A stretch of DNA of 64,000 bases from an uncultured Dehalococcoidia bacterium (GCA_951812505.1 CATOSI010000005.1:124001-188000); one strand, 5' to 3'. Positions 17,311 to 26,695 are shown, counted from the stretch's first letter. Numbers and translations are program-made. Notes: generated by a model from the sequence alone, not told the origin.

Positions 17311-17919
17311 GTGGATTTCGAACAAGCACTACAGGAGCTACAACAGCTTTACTCCGGCAGCAGTCGCGTACCGGGATTCGGTCGCAAGGTGATGGTGGAC
17401 GCGGATCTGTTCACGAGAGTCATCAACAATCTGCAGGTGGCGATGCCGGCCGACGTACAGGAGGCGCAGGAGGTGCTTCGACAGAAGGACAGCATCCTCA
17501 ATCAGGCGTATCTTGAGGCCCAGCGGGTGAGGTCCACTGTGGAGGGGGAGGTGTCGGCGCACATAGCGGCGGCCACGAGGGAGCACCAGGAGAAGGTGTC
17601 CGAATCGGAGGTGCTGAAGGCGGCGCAGGCTGAGGGCACGAATATCCGAGATGAGGCGATGTCGAATGCCGAGGAGATCGTGCAGGACGCGCAGCGTAAG
17701 GCGTACGCAATCGTGTCGGAGGCTGAGGACATCGCGGCGAGCCGGCGGGACGGCGCGGACCAGTATTCGAGGGAGGTGCTCTTCAGCCTGGAAGAGCAGC
17801 TTTCGGAGGTGCTGGGTCAGATTCGCAGGGGGATTGACACCCTGAAGCCCTCTCTCGAAGCTCCGATTCCGCACAATAATCACAACGACTTCAGTAATGT
17901 AGGCGTCGGCGTCCAGTAG
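17311..17919 (+). CDS. Coiled-coil protein downstream of coaD
   Basis: A 202-residue soluble protein. Residues about 50-150 form a long amphipathic, Ala/Glu-rich helix (EAQEVLRQKDSILNQ to ASRRDGADQY) that should be a coiled coil. It resembles DivIVA-like or V-ATPase subunit H/F-ATPase b-type helical proteins, without a decisive signature. The start is GTG with a strong AGGAGG (17296-17301). Its place after coaD suggests a house-keeping role in this lineage, perhaps cell-division or scaffold related, but that is inference. The last 17 residues are Asn/Gly/Val-rich and look unstructured. Confidence 0.8.
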   Translation: MDFEQALQELQQLYSGSSRVPGFGRKVMVDADLFTRVINNLQVAMPADVQEAQEVLRQKDSILNQAYLEAQRVRSTVEGEVSAHIAAATREHQEKVSESEVLKAAQAEGTNIRDEAMSNAEEIVQDAQRKAYAIVSEAEDIAASRRDGADQYSREVLFSLEEQLSEVLGQIRRGIDTLKPSLEAPIPHNNHNDFSNVGVGVQ

Positions 17920-18054
17920 GGACGACGATTCCGAAGAGCCTTTCGTCGGTAATCTGCGTCGCTGCCCGAAGCCCCGGATAAGGGCGAAGGCAGCGGCGTT
18001 CTATAAAGGCGTTCCGGCCGCGGACCTGTACGAGGACATGGGTTCAGTAATGTA

Positions 18055-18201
18055 ACCCTCACCCCAGCCCTCTCCCATCAAAGGGCTGAGACGGGTAGGC
18101 ATTGAACTTGGATTGGTGGAGTCACCCCCATCCTAACCTTCCCCCGTCAAGGGGGAAGGGACTTTGCCTACCCTTGTGAGCCCATCAAAGGGAGAGGGGG
18201 T
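18055..18201. repeat. Composite cluster of interspersed hairpin repeats
   Basis: Three G/C-rich repeat units in tandem: CCCTCACCCCAGCCCTCTCC (18056 on), a CACCCCCATCCTAACC unit with a perfect 9-bp stem CCTTCCCCC (18137-18145)/GGGGGAAGG (18151-18159), and CCCATCAAAGGGAGAGGGGG (18181 on). GGGTAGGC (18093) and GCCTACCC (18166) form an outer inverted pair. The cluster separates the convergent coiled-coil gene and arsM and can serve as a terminator for both. Confidence 0.7.
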
Positions 18202-18207
18202 ACTATT

Positions 18208-18993
18208 TTAGTCCGCAGCAGGCTTGAACGCCTTTATGTTCATGCTGTGTATGGCGGTGCGCCAGTCGTCTTCGGACTTCCAGGGGGTGTCTGAGACGAT
18301 CTCTATGGCGGTGAATCCGGCGTCGCGTATGCGTCCCAGATACACGTCCTTCATCTCGGTTCCCGCGAGGCAGGATACCCAGTTGGCGGTGTCCTCGGCT
18401 TCTTCCTGGGGGATGTCGGCGACTTTGACGAGGTCGGAGACCATGAGGCGTCCGCCCGGCCTGAGAATCCTGAATGCCTCGGCGAATACGACGTCCTTGT
18501 CCGGCGCGAGGTTGATGACGCAGTTGGAGATGATGGCGTCGGTGGAGTCGTTCTCGAGCGGGGTGTTCTCCATCTCGGCGAGGTGAAACTCGACGTAGTC
18601 GAGTCCGAGCTTGCGGGCGTTGCCCCTGGCAAGCTGGATCATGTCATCAGTCATGTCTATGCCGATCACCCTACCCGTCTCTCCGACGGCCTTGGCTGCG
18701 ATGAAGCAGTCAATACCTCCGCCGCTCCCGAAGTCCACGACGGTCTCGCCCGGCTGAAGCGTGCCGATGGCGTGGGGGTTGCCGCATCCGGCGGAGGCGG
18801 CGAGGGCCTCGGCGGGTAGGCCATCGGTGGAGGTGGCGTCGTAGAACGTGGCTACGACGTCGGCCTCTCCGTCGGGTCCGCAGCAGTCGGTTGCGCAGCA
18901 GTCGTCGGCTGTGGCGGTGGCCGACTCTCTGGCCAAGGCTCCGTATCTCTCGCGGACTACTTCTTTGATTTGGGTTTCGTCTAGCAGGGTCAT
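18208..18993 (-). CDS. arsM: Arsenite methyltransferase
   Basis: A 261-residue SAM-dependent methyltransferase with [16 protein letters not shown] as the SAM-binding motif and the conserved cysteines at C70 (SAGCGNP), C158 (SNCVINL) and C208 (WVSCLAG), which bind As(III). Extra Cys pairs sit near the N-terminus ([10 protein letters not shown], 31-39), as in many prokaryotic ArsM proteins. The enzyme methylates arsenite to methylated and partly volatile forms, a detoxification step. No ArsR regulator or ars transport gene is adjacent, so the gene appears solitary. The stop lies seven bases from the repeat cluster. Confidence 0.92.
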   Translation of the reverse strand: MTLLDETQIKEVVRERYGALARESATATADDCCATDCCGPDGEADVVATFYDATSTDGLPAEALAASAGCGNPHAIGTLQPGETVVDFGSGGGIDCFIAAKAVGETGRVIGIDMTDDMIQLARGNARKLGLDYVEFHLAEMENTPLENDSTDAIISNCVINLAPDKDVVFAEAFRILRPGGRLMVSDLVKVADIPQEEAEDTANWVSCLAGTEMKDVYLGRIRDAGFTAIEIVSDTPWKSEDDWRTAIHSMNIKAFKPAAD

Positions 18994-19500
18994 GGGAGTC
19001 TCCTGGGGTTAGTTCTCAGTCATTAGTTTCCAGTTATCGGTAGTCAGTTCTTAGGGTTGGGATTCGGAGTTCTATATATTCAGGTTTATATTTTATGGGT
19101 GATTCGACAGGTGGAAACAGGCGGGAACAGGTGGCTTGACTGGTGAGCAACAGGTGAAAAAGTCACCAGAGATTGACCTGAGTTCACCTGAGTTTAGCTA
19201 TGGGGAAATTTTTTCTGTCGTCCCATATTCTCATTATCATAAATTGTTCCTTATGGTTTGCGGAGCGCGGTCACCTGCAGGGACAGCCTAGGGTCCGGTT
19301 GGGAGTCTCGCGATTTCGAGACGTGGTGTTATTGTAGCGAAAACAGCACGGATGTACAAGGGGGATTGGCTGCTAGTGGGCGGTGAGGTGGATTGAGTTG
19401 GCAGGTATGGGCGACCTGTTTCAATTGCTGTCTGAATCAGGATTTGTCGGATGACGGGAAATACAAGATTAGTTGTATGATTGGAGGGACTTAATAGGGA
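18994..19500. other. Gene-free region between arsM and the restriction-modification island
   Basis: About 500 bp without a supported gene. It holds A/T-rich sequence just upstream of arsM with short direct repeats (TTAGTT, TCAGTC, CAGTTC words), an element at 19083-19200 that recurs at 51166-51274, and a T-rich stretch near 19208. The 96-codon frame on the minus strand (19288-19578) overlaps the next gene's start and looks non-coding. Confidence 0.5.
19083..19200 (+). repeat. Long interspersed repeat, copy A
   Basis: Runs from GGTTTATATT through GGTGGAAACAGG, GACTGGTGAGCAACAGGTGA, ACCAGAGATT, to AGTTTAGCTA. The same ordered words occur on the minus strand at 51166-51274, with about a 12-bp length difference in the middle. 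It is not coding in either copy. Here it lies just upstream of the accessory island. Confidence 0.55.
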
Positions 19501-22257
19501 GTGAGCTCGGTGGGCACGCATATTGACATCGAAGACCCGAAGTACGCTCGCGGGGCGGAGCGGATTCTGCGGCTGCATGAGAATTTCGAGGCTGAGGCGA
19601 ATATCACGAGCGCGGTGCGGGATTTTCTGATGCTGATGGGGCTGGCGAGGGCGGATGAGATGGTGGAGGAGAACCCTCCCTCGGACGGGTCGCGGCGGGC
19701 GGTTGACCTAACGGCGCTGGACACGTTCATCGAGGTCAAGCGGCGAATTGGCACGGCGTCGGGGTTCGAGCCGAACCCGGAGTACGTGCAGCAGTTGGAC
19801 GACTACCTTTCGGAGTCGGAGCGCGCTGGACGCGGCGTCCGCATGGGAATACTAACTGACGGCAGGCGGTGGCTGCTGCGCTGGCCCGGCGCGGGAGAGC
19901 CTCGGACGGTCTATCCATACGCGTTCACGCTGGAGTCCGCCGACAGGTGGCTGCCGCTGTTCGAGTGGCTGCGGGACAGGGCGCTGGAGTCCAGAGAAGA
20001 CGCGCCGGTTGACCGCGCAGTGGTGGAGGCGAGTTTCGGGCCTGAGAGCGCGCATTACAACAGGGACATAACGCGGCTGCGGGAGTTGTACGAGCGCTAT
20101 GCCGACATGGAGACTATCAGGATAAAGCGCAGGTTGTGGCGCGACCTGCTGAGGGCGGCGCTCGGCGAGATAGCGGACAGCCAACAGGACGCGGACGACC
20201 TGTTCATCCGGCACACGTATCTCACGACGGTGATCGGGATGGTGGTGCAGGCGTCGTTCGGGGTGGATATATCGCGGCTGGCGGAGACGGACCCGGAGGA
20301 TTTGCTGAAGGGGCGGGAGCTGCACAACGCGACGGGGTTGCAGGGAGTTGTGGAGTCGGACTTCTTCGCGTGGCCGTCGGAGGTGGGCGGACTGCCGCTG
20401 CTGAGGGCCATCGCGCGGCGGGTAGCGCGGTTCGACTGGAGGAACGCGCCAGCGGACATCGCGCCCATCCTGTACGAGAGCGTGATACCGGCGGAGGAAC
20501 GGCGTCAGCTTGGGGAATACTACACGCCGGACTGGCTGGCGCGGGCGATGGTGGAGGAACTGGTTTCGGACCCGCTGAATCAGCGCGTACTGGATCCGGC
20601 GTGCGGATCGGGGACGTTCATCGTGGAGGCGGTGAGGCGGGTGATAGAGGCGGCGCGAGAGAGCGGTCTGCGCTCGGAGGAGGTGTTCGACAAGCTGCGC
20701 GACTCGGTTATCGGGATAGACGTTCACCCGGTGGCCGTCCACCTGGCGCGCGCGTCCTGGGCACTGGCGGCGCGGTCGGCGATCCAGGACGCGGCGGGTA
20801 CGTCCATATCGGCGCCGATATACCTGGGCGACGCATTGCAGCTACGCTTTCGGACGGGGGATATGTTCGCTGAGCATGAGGTGAGGATAGAGGTGGGAGA
20901 CGAGCGGAACTCGGCGCTGGCGTTTCCGGTGAGCCTGGTGGAGCGCGCGAATGACTTCGACTCGCTGATGGGCGACGTGGCGGACGCGATAGAGCGAGGA
21001 GACGATCCGTACATCGCGCTGGAGGACAACGGGATTACGGACTCGGCGGAGCGTGAGATCCTGGGCGAGACCATCGGCACGATGCAAAGGCTGCACACGG
21101 AGGGGCGCGACCACATCTGGGCGTACTACACGCGCAACCTGGTGCGTCCGGTGGCGCTGAGCCGAGCAAAGGTGGACGTGATAATCGGCAATCCGCCCTG
21201 GCTGAACTACCGCAATACAGCCGCCACTCTCAGGACTGAACTTGAGCGTCAGAGCAGGGATACTTACGACATATGGGTAGGCGGCAGAAATGCCAGTAAT
21301 CAAGACGTAGCGGGACTGTTTTTCAGCCGGAGCGTTGATCTGTATCTGAGGGGTGGTGGGATAATCGGTATGGTTATGCCGCATAGCGCACTCCAGACAG
21401 GACAGTACCAGAAGTGGCGGACCGGACGCTGGCATTCGAGGCGGGGAGCGCGGACTCTGAGTGTTGACTTCAGCTATAAGACGGCATGGGATCTGGAGCG
21501 CCTAGAGCCTAATACGTTCTTTCCGGTTCCATCATCGGTAGTCTTCGCAAGGCGGACAGGGGAAGTTGGAGAGGCCGTATCCCTCCCCAACCATGTAGAG
21601 CGTTGGTTTGGCGTGGCCGGCGGTCCGAACGTTCAGCGGGCGCGTGTCCGTATAACCGACGTTTCAGAAATACAGGATTCACATTACTCAGAATTTGCGC
21701 GAGAAGGGGCTACTATTCGCCCGACTCGTCTATTCTTTGTGGGAGAGACCACAAACCGCGCTATTATTCAGGCTGGTCAAACAATCACAGTAAATCCGCG
21801 TCTAGGTTCTCAGGACAAAGCCCCATGGAAGAACGTCGATCTGTCCACGATAAGTGAGCAGACTATCGAGTCCAGCCATGTTTACGATGTTCACCTGGGG
21901 GAGACAGTCGTTCCATACGCGACACTGCCACCGCTCAAGGCCGTCCTGCCCATCAGACACGGTGAGGACAGCATACCAATCGACGCGGACGGCGTCGGTG
22001 GTATTCACCTCGGCGGACTAGATAGACGGATGCGCCAACGCTGGCAGATCATCAGTCGAATATGGGAAGACAACAAGTCTCGCGCCAACAGATTGAATCT
22101 GTTAGGTCAATTGGACTATTTCGGGAAATTATCGGCACAATTCACATGGAAGAGGAATACGCGCACTCGTCCTATTCGCTTGGTGTACACCAAGTCCGGC
22201 GTGCCGACGGCCGCACTCGTTCACGACGACAACGCAATCATTGGCTACACGCTTTAT

Positions 22258-23609
22258 CAGGCTGCGGAAGAATGGGTTGCAGAGCGGCGTAGGAGCAAGA
22301 CTCGCTGCCTTGAAGAGCCTCATTCCGGCGCTTTTTGGCTCTCAGGAGGTTCCTGCACCGCTGTAATCGGCTTTCAGAAGGTTCGGCAGACACACCTCGC
22401 CCTGGGCAGAGCTATGCGAAGACGGGGACTCTGGCCTCTTCCTCAGCTATCAGTCTCGACATTCTCACCAGGTTGTACGCAGTAGCCACCAACTCCCCAT
22501 ACAGTCCGGTTCTCTCCACTCCGCGATACCGACTCCGACGAAAGCCTCCCACTGTCTTCATCCACCCGAAGATCGACTCCACACGCTTGCGAACCTTCTG
22601 ACTCGCCGCATACCCGGCATGATGGGTCGTCCTCCCGTCTATCGCAGACCATCTCTTCTTCTGGGCCACGTGCGGAGTGATGTTCAGGTCCCTGCACTCG
22701 GCAACGAAGTCCCTGCTGTCGTAGCCCCTGTCCGCTCCAACAGTCAGACGGCGGCTACCGGGTATCCGGATCAACATGTCCAGCGCCGCATCCCTCTCTG
22801 CCATGCCATTGGCCTCGGTCAGTCGGAAGTCGCTCACAAGACCGTGCCTGTTGTCCATAAGCGCATGGGCCATGAACACCAGCTTCGCCTCCTTACCCTT
22901 GCCCTTCCTCATCAGCCTGGACTCGGGGTCGGTCGTGCTCTCGTGTGTCTCGTTGCTCAGCTTCTCCCCCCGAAAGTCCTCCGTACGGCTTCCACCTTCC
23001 CCCGGACCCTTCGGGTTATCGTCAGCATCCTCATCCCGTCTTCTGAAGCTCTTTATGCTCGCGGCAGCCTCTATCAGCGTACCATCCACGCTGAAGCGCT
23101 CGTCTGACATGAGACCTCGGCGGTCAGCCTCGTACGCCACCTCCTCGAACAGGGTCCTCCCCACCCTGTGTCTGAGCAGTCTTCTTCTGTTCTTGGTGAA
23201 CACGGTCGCGTCGAAACTCGGCTCCATAAGGTCCATGTCCAGAAACCAGCGATACAGCAGGTTGTAGTCCAGTTCCTGGCAGAATGCTCTCTCACTGCGT
23301 ATCGAGTACAGGGAGATCAGAAGAAGAGACTTCAGCAGTCGTTCGGGTGGGACGGAGGCTCGACCGACACTGGAGTACATCCTGTCGAAGTCGTCCGACA
23401 TGCGGGAGAGAACGTCCTCGGCGACCTGTTTGATAGTCCTAAGAGGGTGGTCCGGTGGAACTCGTTCGTCGAGGTTGACGAAGGCAAGCATAGTGGACTG
23501 TGGGTTGCGTTTGCCTCTCATGGGACGGTCTCCTCTGTTGTCGCTTGTGGAGCTATTTTACTCCACAGACTCAGGGAAGACCTCCTATGCGGCTTTTTTC
23601 AGCAGCCTG
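22258..23609 (-). mobile_element. IS5-family-like insertion sequence, 1352 bp
   Basis: The ends are inverted repeats: CAGGCTGCGGAAGAA on the left and, reading inward, CAGGCTGCTGAAAAA on the right (13 of 15 match), with a further inner match AGCGGCGTAGGAG/AGCCGCATAGGAG offset by about 14 bp. The target TTAT is duplicated at 22254-22257 and 23610-23613. One transposase gene fills most of the element, on the minus strand. The unaltered duplication and intact transposase point to a recent, possibly still active insertion. Confidence 0.9.
22412..23521 (-). CDS. IS5-family-like DDE transposase (DUF772 N-terminal domain)
   Basis: A 369-residue intact transposase. The N-terminus MRGKRNPQSTML with LDERVPPDHPLRTIK is the DUF772-type domain. 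The catalytic DDE core includes FSVDGTLIEAAAS (first Asp), VGADRGYDSRDFV (second Asp) and the Y-x2-R-x3-E-like RKRVESIFGWMK (Glu) near the C-terminus. It performs cut-and-paste transposition of the element. The central hydrophilic insert (RRRDEDADDNPKGPGEGG) separates the first and second Asp, common in this IS group. No frameshift or stop interrupts it. Confidence 0.93.
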   Translation of the reverse strand: MRGKRNPQSTMLAFVNLDERVPPDHPLRTIKQVAEDVLSRMSDDFDRMYSSVGRASVPPERLLKSLLLISLYSIRSERAFCQELDYNLLYRWFLDMDLMEPSFDATVFTKNRRRLLRHRVGRTLFEEVAYEADRRGLMSDERFSVDGTLIEAAASIKSFRRRDEDADDNPKGPGEGGSRTEDFRGEKLSNETHESTTDPESRLMRKGKGKEAKLVFMAHALMDNRHGLVSDFRLTEANGMAERDAALDMLIRIPGSRRLTVGADRGYDSRDFVAECRDLNITPHVAQKKRWSAIDGRTTHHAGYAASQKVRKRVESIFGWMKTVGGFRRSRYRGVERTGLYGELVATAYNLVRMSRLIAEEEARVPVFA

Positions 23610-24087
23610 TTATTGGGTTACTTGTGAGAGTGTAGATGAGGCTTACTATCTACTAGCTGTCATCAACAGCGACAGGTTGTATGAATCAGCAAAAGAGTTC
23701 ATGTCCAAAGGACAGTTTGGAGCGCGAGATCTAGTGAAGTTTCTATGGAAACTCCCGATACCAGAATTCGACGCGAACAATGGCCTGCATGTCAGCATAT
23801 CGGACGCGGGCCGGAATGCGTCGGAGGGAGCGGCGGCGCGGCTGTCGGAGTTGTACGAACAGCGTGATCGGGTGACGGTGACGATAGCTCGGCGGGAGCT
23901 AAGGGGGTGGCTGCGGGGGAGTGAGGAGGGGCGCGAGGTGGAGGGGGTGGTGGGGAGGCTGCTATCGAGCTAGCACAGATTTGCGAAATTGTGCTCTGAA
24001 CACCTTCGTATCGTGTTGACGGAACGGATAATCTGTCGCTAGGCTGGATAGGGAGTGTGAGCATATATTCGAGACGGAGTTTCTAGA

Positions 24088-25053
24088 TTGGACATAACGT
24101 ACCATTATCCGCCCGAACTTCTTCGACTGCTTATTGACACGATACCGCGTCTTTGCAGATCGAAGCAAGACGTTTTTACATTCTTCCGGGGAGCGGGGGT
24201 GCAGAATTCGAGATTTTCGGATATTCGGAGACAGTGGACCGATGACCGCGAGAGCATTAACAAGTTTGAGATCGCTCGAACTGTTCTTACACGCTTGAAT
24301 GAGGCTGGAGAATCTGCGCTCCGGGAACGAAGGGAAGTTTTGAAGCGCGTTGTCGAGTTTGAGGATTTTACTACCTGCTGGCCTAATGATCGTATTGAAG
24401 CTCAAGGTTTAGTTTCCAGTATTCAAAAAGTCGTAAATGTAAAGGATTCTTTTACTAGAATTAACCAGGAACGTGAATCAGAGGTGCGTAAACGCAGGGA
24501 AGCCGAACGTGTCAAGGCAGAGGAGATTCGCCAGAAAAAAGAAACCTTAGCGAGCATCCGGCAAGATTTTAACCGCCTATTCACAATGGATAATCCACAA
24601 GAAAGAGGACTATTACTCGAAGATGTTCTGAACAGATTCTTTGATGCGAACGAAATACTCATACGCGACAGTTTCAGGCGAGTATCGGATCAAGGGCACG
24701 GAGTAATTGAGCAGGTGGATGGTGTCATTGTACTTGACGGAGAGGTCTATTTAGTGGAAATGAAATGGCTCAAGGAACCAGTCGGAGTTGGAGATGTCTC
24801 ACATCACCTAGTGCGGATTTTCACTCGTAGCGCGAGCCGTGGTATATTCATCTCTTATAGTGGATATACGAATCCAGCAATTAAAATCTGCAAAGAGTCG
24901 CTGAGCAAATTAGTCATTTCACTCTGTACGGTAGAGGAATTCGCTATCATTATGGAGAAAGAGACCAGTCTTGTTAAGTTCCTGAAAGCGAAAATCCATA
25001 GTTCAATGGTTGATAAACAACCGTTTACTCAAGTTTTGACGTGGGCAGACTGA
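24088..25053 (+). CDS. Mrr-like restriction endonuclease
   Basis: A 321-residue protein. Residues about 120-160 are a charged coiled coil (NQERESEVRKRREAER). The C-terminal half has the PD-(D/E)xK fold: LLEDVLNRFFDAN, then the active-site block QVDGVIVLDGEVYLVEMKW giving D-x(n)-E-x-K. Mrr-type enzymes cut DNA, often methylated DNA. The start is TTG at 24088 with GGAG eight bases upstream. A/T content is visibly higher than in the flanking metabolic genes, which suggests acquisition by transfer. It sits beside the disrupted restriction-modification gene as part of a defence island. Residues 1-110 match nothing that I recognise. Confidence 0.82.
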   Translation: MDITYHYPPELLRLLIDTIPRLCRSKQDVFTFFRGAGVQNSRFSDIRRQWTDDRESINKFEIARTVLTRLNEAGESALRERREVLKRVVEFEDFTTCWPNDRIEAQGLVSSIQKVVNVKDSFTRINQERESEVRKRREAERVKAEEIRQKKETLASIRQDFNRLFTMDNPQERGLLLEDVLNRFFDANEILIRDSFRRVSDQGHGVIEQVDGVIVLDGEVYLVEMKWLKEPVGVGDVSHHLVRIFTRSASRGIFISYSGYTNPAIKICKESLSKLVISLCTVEEFAIIMEKETSLVKFLKAKIHSSMVDKQPFTQVLTWAD

Positions 25054-25190
25054 GAAGAGTACTGTGACCGCGGGGCAAGTGTGGCGTGGGGGGACGAAAG
25101 TCGGAGGTATGGTGGTGTGTCTGGTGGTTGCGGTCGTCGTGATGGACGGCGGTCTGGGTGGGGTGTCTGGCGCCCTTTCGCTCAGTCGGC
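25046..25190. repeat. Direct repeat R1
   Basis: Begins CAGACTGAGAAG, then a GACCGCGGGGCAAG block, then GCGGTCGTCGTGATGGACGG, then GGGTGTCTGGCGCCCTTTCG up to the end of the small gene. The left part recurs at 27468-27580 (R3) and the right part at 26791-26885 (R2). It lies at the 3' end of the first small paralogue. Confidence 0.7.
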
Positions 25191-25418
25191 CACGGCGGTC
25201 GGGACTTGACTGGCGATTTCGGCCATGCGGGTTCTGAAGATTGATTCGTCGGATACGCCGTCTTTGATATAGACTAGCTCGACCGCGATTTGATCTACGA
25301 GGTCCTGGTCCTCAGTTTCGTCGTCCCACAAGAGTGTGATGACCCTGTACTCTAGCGTATCGAGATCTATGTCCCCATCTAGGTAAAGTTTTAGCGCCTC
25401 AAGGATATTGTCGGTCAT
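25182..25418 (-). CDS. Small acidic unknown protein, paralogue 1
   Basis: A 78-residue acidic helical protein, not recognised. I choose the ATG at 25418 because MTDNILEALKLYLDGDIDLDTLE aligns from the first residue with the paralogue at 26882-27121; an open frame does extend 25 codons further upstream but the extra part is unlike it. Shared blocks are LYLxGDIDxDxLE, IAVELVYIKDG and RxAEIASQVPxxVAD. The DIDLDTLE / ELVYIKDG pattern could be a small dimeric antitoxin or immunity-type protein, but that is only a guess from its size and location next to a PIN-domain gene. Its end runs into repeat R1. Confidence 0.65.
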   Translation of the reverse strand: MTDNILEALKLYLDGDIDLDTLEYRVITLLWDDETEDQDLVDQIAVELVYIKDGVSDESIFRTRMAEIASQVPTAVAD

Positions 25419-25446
25419 GTGAGTTTCTCTGTTTCGGTTGGATGGA

Positions 25447-25953
25447 TCATTGGAGCGAAAACATTCTAGGGTTTTCGATACGAGGTTCCACAATTGGGAA
25501 TTCGACGATGGGAGAGTACCTGAGCAACTTTCTGTCGTAGGTATGGAACTCTTCCACTATCAGGCCTACACTCGATAGCCACTGTGCGGTGGCAAGATGG
25601 ACCGCGTCAAGGGGCTTGAGGCTCCAACCTCTGGTAATCGCGTCGCGCATCAAGCCTGTTGCTATTTGATCGACGTCAGTATGGTATTCGACAGAAACGA
25701 CGGCCCCGGGGTCGGACCAGAGATTGCCGATGAGTTGCTCCACTTCCGGGTCCAGGGCTTGATTCTGTTGCTCGGAAGCCGCAAACGATACTTCAACGTG
25801 GGATAGGGCCGACGTATATATCTTAATCGGGCTACTGTCGTTGGTGCTATCTTCCAGGATTTGCTCAAGTAAAGACAGATATTCGGGAATCATGTTCACG
25901 TAATACAGAAACACTCACGAGTCCCAATAGATTATCTTGGGAGCGTCAGGCAC
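25447..25953 (-). pseudogene. PIN-domain (VapC-like) gene interrupted by an in-frame TGA
   Basis: From GTG at 25953 the frame reads MPDAPKIIYWDS, then TGA (25915-25917, codon 13), then VFLYYVNMIPEYL and on to a stop at 25447. The IYWDS-x-VFL context is the PIN N-terminal strand with its catalytic Asp, where homologues usually have Cys, Ser or Thr at the interrupted position. The remaining 155 codons include the C-terminal PIN blocks KPLDAVHLATAQWL and EEFHTYDRKLL, so the fold is otherwise complete. The GTG overlaps the stop of the upstream 249-residue gene (GTGCCTGA), which supports this start and coupling. A restart at the GTG at 25914 would lose the catalytic Asp. PIN toxins cut RNA. A loss-of-function mutation is the simplest reading. 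Confidence 0.75.
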
Positions 25954-26695
25954 TTCTGTCCCTTATTCGGCGAATGGCTTCCTCGGGTAGCATATCCCCG
26001 CGCTTCCAGGGGACAGCGCCTTTGGCGAGTTTGTATGATCCCGGCTGTACCTCTTCAAGCAGTTCGATCTTCAGAATATCCCGGATAACGGTTGGTCTGC
26101 CTGATCCGGCTTCCCTTGAAATTGTACCTGTAACTCGCGCTTGTCTGCCCCAAGCCTCCCGCATCAGCTCTTCCTGGCCAGGATTCAGGTAGCATCTAAC
26201 AGATTTGTCGTGGATCGTGTCGTAAAGGTTGAATCTCAGTCCGGCGCGACTGCTCAAGGTCTGAACTGTTCCAGTCACCACTCCGAGAGTGGTTCTCGGA
26301 GAATCAGACTCTTCAAGAGCGGTTCCATTGCGGTAGATCGTATAGTCGGTGTAAGGAGTCTCAAATCGGATGTACTCGTGGGATTTGGCCAGCAGCGCGA
26401 TGTCATTAGCCGCTTTGGTTACGTTACTCTGGGCGAATTGCAGAGGCTCACCTTCTGCGAGGCTTTGTCCAACCATTGCGTAATCTTCCAGGATTCGCTC
26501 TACTCCAACATCGTCACTGGATTCCGCGCGGACAGTTATGGTCGCGCTGCCTGTATGCAGGTCTTCGACAACCCAGGTCACGGCGACCCCAGTCGCCAGC
26601 GCGGCCACAAGTCGGCGAAAACGGGCAACGCCGTTCTCCAAATCGTCTATCTTGACCTCGCCTCCGAGTTCGAATGTCAGCGTATTCCCGGACAT
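25946..26695 (-). CDS. Unknown protein coupled to the PIN-domain gene
   Basis: A 249-residue protein that I do not recognise. The N-terminal third looks like an alpha/beta domain (LTFELGGEVKIDDLENGVARF, TWVVEDLHTGSATITV), the middle has a YTDYTIYRNGTAL stretch, and the C-terminal half looks like a small beta barrel (LGVVTGTVQTLSS, RVTGTISREAGSGRPTVIRDI). The stop overlaps the start of the PIN-domain gene, so the pair was probably a unit, possibly a toxin and its partner. No DNA-binding motif of a typical VapB antitoxin is visible. The gene seems intact although its partner is broken. Confidence 0.65.
   Translation of the reverse strand: MSGNTLTFELGGEVKIDDLENGVARFRRLVAALATGVAVTWVVEDLHTGSATITVRAESSDDVGVERILEDYAMVGQSLAEGEPLQFAQSNVTKAANDIALLAKSHEYIRFETPYTDYTIYRNGTALEESDSPRTTLGVVTGTVQTLSSRAGLRFNLYDTIHDKSVRCYLNPGQEELMREAWGRQARVTGTISREAGSGRPTVIRDILKIELLEEVQPGSYKLAKGAVPWKRGDMLPEEAIRRIRDRSA

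Larger units (their letters stand above)
19501..23973 (+). pseudogene. Type IIG-like restriction-modification protein, split by an IS element
   Basis: The native product would be 1038 residues. An N-terminal PD-(D/E)xK-like segment (VDLTALDTFIEVKRR, Asp69, Glu78, Lys80) suggests a nuclease; the methyltransferase motif I is DPACGSGTF (365-373) and motif IV is NPPW (564-567), typical of N6-adenine methylation. The C-terminal segment has FLWKLPIPEFD, as in Eco57I/BREX-like enzymes. An IS sits after codon 919. Removing 22258-23613 (1356 bp, 452 codons) joins TLY to WVTCESVDEAYYLL in frame. As it stands, translation runs 75 codons into the IS and stops at 22485, so 119 native C-terminal codons are lost, including the target-recognition end. 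Residual activity is uncertain. The Mrr-like gene follows 115 bp later. Confidence 0.88.

Noticed and set aside
19852..20742. A 296-codon minus-strand frame inside the restriction-modification gene
   Set aside because: Arg/Pro/His-rich shadow in a G/C-rich gene with clear family motifs on the plus strand.
25915..25917. Selenocysteine at the PIN-domain TGA
   Set aside because: PIN catalysis needs no redox residue here, no SECIS-like hairpin was evident after the TGA, and the nearby SelA-like protein lacks features of true SelA. Kept only as an alternative in the finding.
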